Origin: Planctomycetota bacterium
GTDB lineage: Bacteria > Planctomycetota > JACOTG01
NCBI GenBank assembly: GCA_016178505.1
Contig: JACOTG010000071.1
Coordinates: 1 to 38,893, forward strand
Reading direction: 5' to 3'
Length of the DNA stretch: 38,893 nt
The position numbers and the translations under genes were made by a program. Of the stretch, positions 25,370 through 33,246 are shown piece by piece. The notes beneath the pieces are model-generated. The model was not told where the DNA came from. It searched no databases and was given only the letters and a program-made list of their open reading frames with translations. Every line of letters starts with the position of its first letter. Positions within the stretch are counted from its first letter, which is position 1.

Positions 25370-26038
25370 ATGAAGCGGCCTCCGGAGCTGTTCGAGTTCC
25401 TGAAGCCATCGGCTCGGGTCTCGGACGACCGTGTCGTTCGTGGTTCTTTGAAATACTGGCGGCTCACGACGCCGAAGGGCGAAGCGCCCAAGGCGTCGAC
25501 CGCGAAGCCCGAGAAGCGCCGGGCGCGAGGAAAGCGTTCGACCGCGCCGCGCGAGGAAACGGTCGCGCCGCCTAAGGCGCCCGTCGGCCAGTTCGTGCTG
25601 AACCGGCGAGTGCTGGGCGCTGCGGCGGTGCTTCTCGTCGCGCTGGTCGGGCTCGCGTACGTGCTCGGACGCGGCGGTCTGTTCCCCGAGAAAAACCCAT
25701 CACTCAGCATGAACACGGTTGGCGAGGCGGTGTGGACCGTGCAAGTGATCCGATGGGAAGGGATCGGGGCGACGCAGGACGGTGCGGCGCAATCGGTCAT
25801 GGACTTCCTGCGGACCGATGATCAGTTCAAGTTGCTTGGTCTCACGCCGAGCGCCGTGCAGGTTCGCGGCGCCGAGGAGACCCGCGTCTACGCCGGAAAG
25901 GCGAATCGACCGGACGATCCGACGCTCCTGAAGATCGTCGAAGGCGTTCGCCGTTGCGTGGTCCGTTTCAAGAAAGACGAGACGCATCCGTTCGAGTCGG
26001 CCCGCATTCGCCAGTGGAGCGACACGTCCAAGTCGTGA
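25370..26038 (+). CDS. Single-pass membrane protein with extracytoplasmic domain, unknown function
   Basis: 222 residues from ATG 25370 with GGGGAG 5 bases upstream. The cytoplasmic N-terminus (about 75 residues) is Lys/Arg/Ala/Pro-rich, then one membrane helix (LGAAAVLLVALVGLAYVLG, about 82-100) and an external domain of about 110 residues. The external part begins WTVQVIRWEGIGATQDGAAQ and contains RVYAGKANRPDDPTLLKIVEGVR, a pattern (aromatic-x-V-Q, then Y-x-G) reminiscent of SPOR peptidoglycan-binding domains, but too diverged to be sure. No enzyme motif. It precedes the PVC small basic protein gene by 109 bases. Confidence 0.7.
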   Translation: MKRPPELFEFLKPSARVSDDRVVRGSLKYWRLTTPKGEAPKASTAKPEKRRARGKRSTAPREETVAPPKAPVGQFVLNRRVLGAAAVLLVALVGLAYVLGRGGLFPEKNPSLSMNTVGEAVWTVQVIRWEGIGATQDGAAQSVMDFLRTDDQFKLLGLTPSAVQVRGAEETRVYAGKANRPDDPTLLKIVEGVRRCVVRFKKDETHPFESARIRQWSDTSKS

Positions 26039-26087
26039 CGCGGGTCACTCGGTTTCGAGCCGCCAAGCCAATCGAAATCGCAGGGGC

Positions 26088-26103
26088 ACGGGCGTTGGCC
26101 CGT
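26088..26103 (+). other. Small hairpin in the leader of the small basic protein gene
   Basis: ACGGGC (26088-26093) pairs with GCCCGT (26098-26103), loop GTTG, 44 bases before the ATG. Role unknown; it could be a leader element or the end of the preceding gene. Confidence 0.3.
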
Positions 26104-26147
26104 TGCTCGGGTTCCTTTTCGTTCGAGACGGAGACAGAGAGAACATC

Positions 26148-26480
26148 ATGTCGCTTCACAAGAGCCTCGTGACCCATGGCAAGCTGGTTCGCCAGCGAAA
26201 CGTCTTCACGCGCGCCGAGCGCCTCGAGGTCCTGAAGAAGGACCGTCGGTGGCAGGACGGCGATTCGGTCTACAACCTCCCGAAGGTGAAGACCGCGATC
26301 AAGACGAAGAAGGCGAAGATCAAGAAGGAAGCGGCTGAAGGCGCCGAGGGCGCAGCGGCCGCACCGGGTGGAGCACCCGCGGCGGGCGCAGCGCCGGCCG
26401 CCGGGGGCAAGGGAGCTGCAACTCCCGCCGCCAAGGCGGACGCCAAGGGCAAGGAAAAGGACAAGGGCGGAAAGAAGTAG
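26148..26480 (+). CDS. PVC-superphylum small basic protein
   Basis: 110 residues from ATG 26148; a longer frame from 26103 lacks conserved sequence before this Met. The first ~50 residues (MSLHKSLVTHGKLVRQRNVF, then TRAERLEVLKKDRRW and YNLPKVK) match the small basic protein found only in planctomycetes, verrucomicrobia, chlamydiae and relatives, described as a signature protein of the superphylum and thought to bind nucleic acid or the ribosome. The Arg/Lys core is followed by a ~50-residue Lys- then Ala/Gly/Pro-rich tail ending KGKEKDKGGKK, longer than the minimal family form and likely disordered. It fixes the taxonomic setting of this contig. Confidence 0.88.
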   Translation: MSLHKSLVTHGKLVRQRNVFTRAERLEVLKKDRRWQDGDSVYNLPKVKTAIKTKKAKIKKEAAEGAEGAAAAPGGAPAAGAAPAAGGKGAATPAAKADAKGKEKDKGGKK

Positions 26481-26507
26481 TCGTTTCCCTCGCGTCCTGA
26501 AAACGTC

Positions 26508-27284
26508 ATGCCGATCGCGTCTCCGCTCGCAACGGTCGCAGAGGCTTCGTTGGTCGAAGTCTACTCGGCGATCCAAGGAGAAGGTCCGCTCGTCGGCGAA
26601 CGGCAGATCTTTCTCCGCACGCACGGCTGCCACGTGAGGTGCGCGTATTGCGACACGCCCGACACGCACGTTCCCGGATTGCCGTGCCGCGCGGAAACCG
26701 CTGCCGGCTCGCGCGAGTTCGAGACCATCGCCAACCCCGTTGCATTGGATCGAGTGATCGAATTCGTCGCGAGACTCCATCGTCCGCGATCCCTGCACCG
26801 TTGGATCGCACTCACGGGAGGCGAGCCACTCCAGCAGGTGACCTTCCTCGAGGCCGCACTGCCGGAGATTCGCGCGTTGGGCCTCCAGGTCTATCTCGAG
26901 ACGGACGGCCTCCTGCCTCGGGCGTTGGCGCGCGTGCGCGAGTACGTCGACTTCGTGTCGATGGACTTGAAGATTCCCTCTTCGACCGGCGAGGCGGCGC
27001 GTTATGCGGCGCATCGCGAATTCCTCGAGACCTGGCGCGGCACCGACGGCTACGTGAAGATCGTCGTCGCCGTCGACACGTCGCTCGAGGAATTGCACGA
27101 TGCGCTCGACGCGTCGCGCGTTCCTTCGCACACGTTGATCGTCCTACAACCCGTGACCCCGTACGGACCGGTAACCTCAGCGCCCGCGCCGGAACGGATG
27201 CTCGACATCCAAGCCCGCCTCAAGGTCGACTACGCCCATGTCCGCGTGATCCCGCAAGTCCACCGATTGATGGGCCAGATCTAG
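26508..27284 (+). CDS. queE: 7-carboxy-7-deazaguanine synthase (QueE, radical SAM)
   Basis: 258 residues. The protein opens with SLVEVYSAIQGEGPLVGER, the QueE substrate-binding signature. The radical SAM cluster motif is C41-x3-C45-x2-C48 (CHVRCAYC) and the SAM-binding strand is LTGGEPLQQ (about 103-111). It converts 6-carboxy-tetrahydropterin into the 7-deazaguanine core on the way to queuosine or archaeosine-type modifications. QueC, QueD and QueF are not in the window. No clear ribosome-binding site precedes the ATG; it starts 27 bases after the previous stop and may be read with it. A related radical SAM activase is unlikely because of the QGEGP start. Confidence 0.9.
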   Translation: MPIASPLATVAEASLVEVYSAIQGEGPLVGERQIFLRTHGCHVRCAYCDTPDTHVPGLPCRAETAAGSREFETIANPVALDRVIEFVARLHRPRSLHRWIALTGGEPLQQVTFLEAALPEIRALGLQVYLETDGLLPRALARVREYVDFVSMDLKIPSSTGEAARYAAHREFLETWRGTDGYVKIVVAVDTSLEELHDALDASRVPSHTLIVLQPVTPYGPVTSAPAPERMLDIQARLKVDYAHVRVIPQVHRLMGQI

Positions 27285-27303
27285 CATCCACTCGACGCCA
27301 GCG

Positions 27304-27331
27304 TTGAACCGCCGTCACCGACGTGTATAAC
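27304..27331 (+). promoter_or_regulatory. Promoter giving a nearly leaderless ClC mRNA
   Basis: TTGAAC (27304-27309; 4 of 6), 16-base spacer, TATAAC (27326-27331; 5 of 6). Transcription should start near 27338, only about 5 bases before the ATG at 27343, which has no Shine-Dalgarno sequence. Confidence 0.5.
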
Positions 27332-27342
27332 GCCTCACGCTA

Positions 27343-29385
27343 ATGGATCGTCTATCTGGATCGCTCTCCGCCGTGATCGGCCGTATCGAACGCATTCTGC
27401 CCAGAAACGGCAGCACTCTCTTCTTCCTGCTGACGGGCGCGGTCGGTGTGGCGGGCGGACTGAGCGCCGTCGCATTCAAACTCCTCCTCGCCGTGCTGAT
27501 GCGGATCGTCTTCCACTCTCCAGACAACATCTTCGATATCGCGCGAACGATCCCGTGGTATGCGAATCTCGCGGCGCCGGCCCTCGGAGGACTCGCGGCC
27601 GCGCTCGTCCTCAGGGTGGGTCCGAAGTCGGCCGGCGGCCATGGAATGCCCGAAATCATGGAGTCGGTCGCGATCCGCCGGGGAGTCATCGACATCGGGC
27701 GAGTGCTCGTTCGATCGATCGCGTCGCTCTTCGTGATCGGTACCGGCGGGTCGATCGGCCGCGAGGGACCGATCGTCCAACTCGGCGCCGCTTCGGGGTC
27801 ACGAATCGGACGCGCGCTCCGAGTCTCGAACGAGCGGCTACGAGTCCTGGTCGCGTGCGGTTCGGCGGCGGGCATCGCGGCCGCATACAACACGCCGATC
27901 GCCGCGACGCTGTTCGTGCTCGAGATCGTGCTCGGCACGTTCGCGACCGAGTATCTTGGCCCCATCCTCGTTTCGTCGGTGGCTTCGACGCTCGTTTCGC
28001 GCCTCATCCTCGGAAGTGATCCGATGTACCGGATCCCGGCGTTCGCGCTCGTCTCGTCGTTCGAGGTCGTGCCCTACCTCTTGCTCGGAATCGTCGCCGG
28101 ACTCGGTAGCGTTCTGTTCATGGTTTTCCTCGCGGCCGGCGATCGAGCATTCGGAACACTCCGATTGCCGCGCTGGCTCAAGACGCCGCTTGGCGGGCTC
28201 GCCGTGGGCGCCATCGGGATCTGGATCCCGCACGTGTGGGGAAACGGATACGAGACGGTCAGCCGCATCCTGTCGGGCGAGTTCGAAGGACGCATGCTCC
28301 TCCTGTTCTTCGCCGCAAAAATGATCGCGACGGCGTTCACCATGTGCTCCGGAGGGCCTGGCGGAATCTTCACGCCGACGCTCTTCATCGGTGCATCGCT
28401 TGGCGGAGCGTTCGGTCTTGGAGTGCACGGTCTATTTCCCAATCTCACCGCCGGGGTCGGCCCGTACGCGCTCGTCGGCATGGCGGGCGCGATTGCCGCG
28501 ACGACTCATGCTCCGCTCACGGCGATCCTGATGCTCTTCGAGCTGACCGGGGACTACGGCATCATCTTGCCGCTCATGCTCGTGTGCGCCGCAGCCTATG
28601 CGACTTCGAAGCTCTTGCGACACGACTCGATCTACACGGCGGAGCTTCGCCGTCGCGGGATTGCGTGGGAGGCCCCGCCCGAAGAACGGATGCTTCGTTC
28701 GCTTCGCGTTCGCGACGTGATGCGGCGAGACGCCCCGCTCCTTCCGGAGAGCTTGCCTCTCAGCGAGATCGTCCGGATCTTCACGACGACGCGCGTCGAC
28801 GTTCTCTTCGTCGGCGACAAGAACGGCCGATTCATCGGCGTCATCGAGCTACGCCAGGTGCTCGGTGCGCTCAACGAACAAGCGCTCGATCCGCTCGTCA
28901 TCGCGTACGATCTGGCGAAGCCGACCGCTGTGTGCCACCCAGACGATTCGCTGTTGGTCGTCAACGAGAAGCTGTGGCTACGCGATCTCGGCGCGCTTCC
29001 GGTCGTCGATGCGGACGCGAGTCGCCGATTCCTTGGCGTCGTTCGCCGCGGTGATCTCGCGACCGCGGTCGACCGCGAGGCGATTCGGCGAAGTCCCGCG
29101 CTCGCGAGGCTCGGCGCGCGCCAGCCGGTCGATGCCGGCCTACCCGAGAATTCGCGCATGACGGAGGTCGAGATTCCGGACGATCTGGCCGGTCTCACCG
29201 TGCGCGAAGCGGACTTTCGCGGGCGCTTGGGAGTGATCCTCGTCGCGATCTCGCGGATACGCGATGACGGCACGCCGTCGCGCTTCGTCCCTGCATCGGA
29301 CGACGTGCTGCGTGTTCGCGATCGCCTCGTGTTGATGGGGCCAACGGATCGAGTCGAGCGCATCCAAGGCGAATGGACGGCTTGA
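27343..29385 (+). CDS. ClC-family chloride channel/transporter with CBS pair and TrkA_C domain
   Basis: 680 residues. The ClC membrane domain (about 25-430) has the anion-pathway motifs GGHGMPE (98-104, equivalent to GSGIPE), GREGP (139-143, with the gating Glu141) and GGIFTP in the second half. A cytoplasmic tail holds two CBS domains (about 457-515 starting RVRDVMRRDAP, and about 520-580), which bind adenine nucleotides in relatives, then a TrkA_C-like domain (about 605-675, TEVEIPDDLAGLTVREADFR). CBS plus TrkA_C in one ClC tail suggests gating by ligand and nucleotide. Whether it is a channel or a proton-coupled exchanger cannot be decided without aligning the internal proton glutamate. 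Confidence 0.93.
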   Translation: MDRLSGSLSAVIGRIERILPRNGSTLFFLLTGAVGVAGGLSAVAFKLLLAVLMRIVFHSPDNIFDIARTIPWYANLAAPALGGLAAALVLRVGPKSAGGHGMPEIMESVAIRRGVIDIGRVLVRSIASLFVIGTGGSIGREGPIVQLGAASGSRIGRALRVSNERLRVLVACGSAAGIAAAYNTPIAATLFVLEIVLGTFATEYLGPILVSSVASTLVSRLILGSDPMYRIPAFALVSSFEVVPYLLLGIVAGLGSVLFMVFLAAGDRAFGTLRLPRWLKTPLGGLAVGAIGIWIPHVWGNGYETVSRILSGEFEGRMLLLFFAAKMIATAFTMCSGGPGGIFTPTLFIGASLGGAFGLGVHGLFPNLTAGVGPYALVGMAGAIAATTHAPLTAILMLFELTGDYGIILPLMLVCAAAYATSKLLRHDSIYTAELRRRGIAWEAPPEERMLRSLRVRDVMRRDAPLLPESLPLSEIVRIFTTTRVDVLFVGDKNGRFIGVIELRQVLGALNEQALDPLVIAYDLAKPTAVCHPDDSLLVVNEKLWLRDLGALPVVDADASRRFLGVVRRGDLATAVDREAIRRSPALARLGARQPVDAGLPENSRMTEVEIPDDLAGLTVREADFRGRLGVILVAISRIRDDGTPSRFVPASDDVLRVRDRLVLMGPTDRVERIQGEWTA

Positions 29386-29418
29386 CTCGAGCGTCCGTTT
29401 CGTGTTCCCTACGCGGCC

Positions 29419-30885
29419 ATGTCGCGATCGCTGTTTGCTCGACTCCGCCGTCGCTACGGCGCGCGTGATTCGGGCCTGACCCGACGCGAATTCCTCGGGC
29501 GAGCGGCTGAGCTCGCGGCTGCGCTTCCGCTCGCCGGTTGCGCTTCCCGTTTCACGCCCGGCGTCACGCCGAGTCGAGCCCGGCGACGGGTCGTGGTCGT
29601 CGGCGGCGGCTTCGCGGGGCTCGCATGCGCGCGTGAGCTACGTCGCGCCGGCGCCGACGTCGTCGTCCTCGAGGCTCGGGGGCGCGCGGGCGGGCGCGTG
29701 CTCTCGTTCGGCGATCTGGTCGCCGGCAAGACGGTCGAAGGAGGCGGTGAGTTCATCGGCGAGAACCATCCGACGTGGCTCGCCTACGCGAACGAATTCG
29801 GCCTTCCTCTCATTCGCATCGGCGACGACGACGACCTCGACGAGCCGATCATCCTCCTCGGTGAACGACTCGACGCGAACGCAGCAAAGGCGCTCTACGA
29901 CGAAATGAGCGAAGCCTACGATCGCATGACCAATGACGCCGCCACCGTGGACGCGGATGCGCCGTGGGCCAGCGCGAACGCGGCGACGCTCGACGCGCGC
30001 AGCACCGCCGAGTGGCTCGATACGGTGCCGATCTCGCCGCGCGGACGACTGGCGGTGAAGACGGAGCTCGTCTCGAACAATGGTGCGGCAATCGAGCGCC
30101 AAAGCTATCTCGGAAACCTCGCGCAAGTGAAGGGGGGCGGACTCGACGACTATTGGACGAAGAGCGAAGTGTTTCGCTGTGGTGGCGGCAACGCCTCGCT
30201 GGCGCAATGCCTCGCGCGCGACATCGGCGACGAACGAATCCGCGTCGCCTGTCCGGTCACGCAGATCACCGTCCGCGCGGACGGCGTCGCCATCGTTGCC
30301 GCGGGACAATGCTACGAAGCGGACCACGTCGTTCTGGCCGTACCGCCGAGCGTCTGGAGTCGCATCGAATTCGAGCCCGCGCTTCCCGCGCTGCTGCGCC
30401 CGCAGATGGGCGCGAACGTGAAGTGGATCGCCGCGGTGAAGAGCCGCTTCTGGAGGTCCAGCCGCGTCGCCCCGAACGCGCTCTCGGACGGCGAGGTCTG
30501 CGCGACTTGGGAGCCGACCGACGGACAGCCGGGCGACGACGGCGCCGCGCTCACCGCGTTCTCTGGGGGCCCCGCCGCGAAGGCCTGTCGCGCCCACGAC
30601 GCGACGTCTCGCGAGGCCGCGTACCACGCGACGATGGAAGCATTCTTCACCGGATTCAACGCTTCCTTCGTCAAGTCTCGCTTCATGGACTGGCCCGCCG
30701 ACGAGTGGACGCGCGCGAGCTACTCCTTCCCCGCGCCCGGCCAGCTCACGGCGATCGGCCCGATCCTGCAGGCCGGCCTCCCGAGGCTGCATTTCGCGGG
30801 CGAGCACGTGTGCCCGGCATTCGTGGGCTACATGGAGGGAGCACTCCGGAGCGGAGTCGCCGTCTCCAAACGACTGAGCGCTTGA
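29419..30885 (+). CDS. Tat-exported flavin-containing amine oxidase-like lipoprotein
   Basis: 488 residues. The N-terminus has a twin-arginine signal (TRREFLGRAAELAAALPLAG, Arg22-Arg23) ending in a lipobox LAGC (Cys41), so a folded, FAD-loaded enzyme is probably exported and lipid-anchored. The FAD Rossmann motif VVVVGGGFAGLACARELRRA (58-77), Glu85 at the end of strand 2 (VVVLEARGRAGGRV), and the C-terminal FAGEHVCPAFVGYMEGALRSG define the monoamine oxidase/protoporphyrinogen oxidase fold. The substrate is unknown; amines or amino acids are typical. It starts 33 bases after the ClC gene without a clear ribosome-binding site. Confidence 0.9.
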   Translation: MSRSLFARLRRRYGARDSGLTRREFLGRAAELAAALPLAGCASRFTPGVTPSRARRRVVVVGGGFAGLACARELRRAGADVVVLEARGRAGGRVLSFGDLVAGKTVEGGGEFIGENHPTWLAYANEFGLPLIRIGDDDDLDEPIILLGERLDANAAKALYDEMSEAYDRMTNDAATVDADAPWASANAATLDARSTAEWLDTVPISPRGRLAVKTELVSNNGAAIERQSYLGNLAQVKGGGLDDYWTKSEVFRCGGGNASLAQCLARDIGDERIRVACPVTQITVRADGVAIVAAGQCYEADHVVLAVPPSVWSRIEFEPALPALLRPQMGANVKWIAAVKSRFWRSSRVAPNALSDGEVCATWEPTDGQPGDDGAALTAFSGGPAAKACRAHDATSREAAYHATMEAFFTGFNASFVKSRFMDWPADEWTRASYSFPAPGQLTAIGPILQAGLPRLHFAGEHVCPAFVGYMEGALRSGVAVSKRLSA

Positions 30886-30973
30886 GCCGAACGGCGACGC
30901 GCTCGCACGTCGCCTCGCGACGGGGTTTCGAGTAGATTAGTCGCCATCTCGGGTCCCGAAGGAGAACTTCAGC

Positions 30974-33091
30974 GTGCCGATTCCTTCGTTGCTGCGCGCG
31001 GCGTTGCTTGCTCTCGCCGTCCTCGCCCCGACGGTCGATCCCGCAGCCGACTTCGGCAAGGGGCTCGACGAATGCCAACGCTTCATCACGCAGGGACGCT
31101 GGCGCGACGCGCAAACGCGCCTGGACGCGCTGCTGCGCGAGCACGAAGGCAAGGACTACGTTCGCCAGAAGCGAGCCGAGATCGAAGAGGACATGGAACG
31201 CTGCGCGTTCCGTTTGAAGTTCACGCCGCCCGATCCGAAGACGCTGATCAGCGGCGAACTCCAGTCGTGGAATCCATCGACGGGCGACATCAAGCTGCGA
31301 TACACGGATCGCTCGCTGACCGACTTCTCGCAAGAGAACGGCTTCTACGTCCACCCGGCGAAGTTCCGTGGCCCCTATACGATCGAGTTTCGTGGGGTGC
31401 AGTCCGCGACGGCACTCGTTTGCCTCGACCAAGGCCAAGCGGTCCGTGTGGACATTCGCTGCGATTTCACGCGCTGCAACGCCGGGCTCGCGCTGATCAA
31501 GGACGGCAAGAAACAGAAGGATGTCGTCGACGCTCTCACCGTCACACGCGGGAAAGGGGCTGCCTCGCTCTCGGTCTCGGTGACGTCGTTGGAAGTCGCG
31601 GCATTGTGCGACCACTCGCGCGTAGCGGCACTCTCCAAGCCGAGCACGCTGTACGGTCGGTTGGCATTCTCGACGCCCGCTTCGGAGATCGTGATCAAGG
31701 GGCAAGCCGAGGCCTACTGGCTCCAGGGGCTGGTCGACAAGGCCACGAGTGCGGAACTCGAACAGTTTCGAAAGACCTATGACCGAACGAAGGCGATTCC
31801 CGAGTGGCTCCGCACCGATCCCAAGCCAGCGACCGCGGCGCCCGTCGCGAGCACTGCGCGCGCTCTTCCCGGACCGTCGAATCCCCGCCAGGATTCCTTC
31901 GTCCGTTCCGCGTTCGAGATGCTCGACGCGAAGAAGTTCGATGAGGCGCTCCGCTACGTGCAGTCGCCGGCGTCCGCACCCGCGAGCGACGCCGTCCGTG
32001 AGTACTTGCTGGCGATCGCGTGCGTCGGGCTCTTCGATTTCCAAAGCGCACACCACCACTGCGCCCGCGTGAGCGAGTTGGAGCCGACGTTTGCGGGATC
32101 GAGGACGCTATCGGCCTTGCTGCTCCTCCGCGAGCATCGCCTCGCGGACGCCGTCACGGAGTTTCAGCGCATCGTCGCGGAATTCCCGCACGACCTCGAC
32201 GCTCGCGAGGGGCTGGCCGCGTCTCTGCTCCGGAGCGGCGAGCCCGAGAAAGCGAAGGCCGTCGTCGACGACGCAAGCGCGGCTTCGATCCGATCCTCGG
32301 GCCTCGACGATCTCAATCGGTTGCTCGTGAAGGCGGTTCACGGGCCGAACTGGAGCAAGGTCTACACCTACGAGTCCCAGAACTTCCGGATCGCGTCGGA
32401 CATCGACCGAGCGACTTGCATCGAGGCGTCGAAAGCGCTCGAGGAGTCGTATCGCGCATACACGCTTCGGCTGCGCAAGATCACCGATCTCGATCGGCGA
32501 AAGTTCCGCGTGTACCTCTTCGCCGGCGAGGCGGGCTATCACGATTACGCGCACGACCTGGGCGCCAACGCGCGCCACACCGCGGGTCTCTACAGTCCCG
32601 CCGTCAAGCAGCTCCTGATCTGGAACGTCCCGGTGCGCGAGTCGATGATCCGCACCGTTCGGCACGAGTGCTTCCACCAGTACCTCGATCGTCTCATGGA
32701 CGAGCCGCCGACGTGGTTCAACGAGGGACTCGCCGAGTACTACGAACGCGCATCGATCGTCGGCGGGCAGTGGATCCAAGGCCAGACGCACCCCGAAGAC
32801 ATGCAGGTCCTGGCGTCACCGGGCGGGAAGCTGCCCGACCTCTCCACGTTCCTGGGCCAGGGGCCCGAGCCGTTCTACGGAACGGACGCGCCCCTTCACT
32901 ACGCGCAAGCGTGGGCGCTGATCCATTTCCTGCGGCACGGCCCAAAGGAGTATCAGTCGCTCTTCGACACCCTGTTCGACGCGCTCGCGTCCGGCGCCAG
33001 CAACGGCCTCGCGCTGGACCGCGCCTTCGGCACCGTCAATCTCGCGCGGATGCAATTCGACTTCGAGAAGCATGTCCGTTCGCTCCGCTGA
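30974..33091 (+). CDS. Secreted TPR-containing zinc metallopeptidase-like protein (DUF1570-type HExxH)
   Basis: 705 residues, GTG start with GAAGGAG about 10 bases upstream. A signal peptide (PSLLRAALLALAVLAPTVDPAA) leads into a helical region, a beta domain (about 80-230), TPR-like repeats (about 310-450, SFVRSAFEMLDAKKFDEALRY) and a C-terminal peptidase-like domain. That domain has VRHECFHQYLD (His564, Glu565, His568) followed by TWFNEGLAEYYE with Glu584 as the likely third zinc ligand, a gluzincin layout. Such proteins are abundant in planctomycetes and their substrates are unknown. It converges with the molybdoenzyme gene. Confidence 0.85.
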   Translation: MPIPSLLRAALLALAVLAPTVDPAADFGKGLDECQRFITQGRWRDAQTRLDALLREHEGKDYVRQKRAEIEEDMERCAFRLKFTPPDPKTLISGELQSWNPSTGDIKLRYTDRSLTDFSQENGFYVHPAKFRGPYTIEFRGVQSATALVCLDQGQAVRVDIRCDFTRCNAGLALIKDGKKQKDVVDALTVTRGKGAASLSVSVTSLEVAALCDHSRVAALSKPSTLYGRLAFSTPASEIVIKGQAEAYWLQGLVDKATSAELEQFRKTYDRTKAIPEWLRTDPKPATAAPVASTARALPGPSNPRQDSFVRSAFEMLDAKKFDEALRYVQSPASAPASDAVREYLLAIACVGLFDFQSAHHHCARVSELEPTFAGSRTLSALLLLREHRLADAVTEFQRIVAEFPHDLDAREGLAASLLRSGEPEKAKAVVDDASAASIRSSGLDDLNRLLVKAVHGPNWSKVYTYESQNFRIASDIDRATCIEASKALEESYRAYTLRLRKITDLDRRKFRVYLFAGEAGYHDYAHDLGANARHTAGLYSPAVKQLLIWNVPVRESMIRTVRHECFHQYLDRLMDEPPTWFNEGLAEYYERASIVGGQWIQGQTHPEDMQVLASPGGKLPDLSTFLGQGPEPFYGTDAPLHYAQAWALIHFLRHGPKEYQSLFDTLFDALASGASNGLALDRAFGTVNLARMQFDFEKHVRSLR

Positions 33092-33201
33092 ACTCGTGCC
33101 CCGACGATCAGGACGGCTTTCGTCACCGAGCGCGGCCCTCTCGGAGTGCCACGACCAGTTTGCATCGGATCGGACGCCTGCCTCTGCACTTGCCGCCGAG
33201 T

Positions 33202-33221
33202 GCGCCCGGACCTCCGGGCGC
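33202..33221. terminator. Hairpin between convergent genes
   Basis: GCGCCCGG (33202-33209) pairs perfectly with CCGGGCGC (33214-33221), loop ACCT. It lies between the ends of two convergent genes (33091 and 33247) and could serve both directions, though neither side has a T-run. Confidence 0.45.
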
Positions 33222-33246
33222 GATGAGAGATGAGCGATGGACGATG

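Noticed and set aside
26103..26147. Earlier start for the small basic protein at 26103
   Set aside because: Family members begin at the MSLHKSL-type Met; the extra residues match nothing and the leader holds a hairpin.
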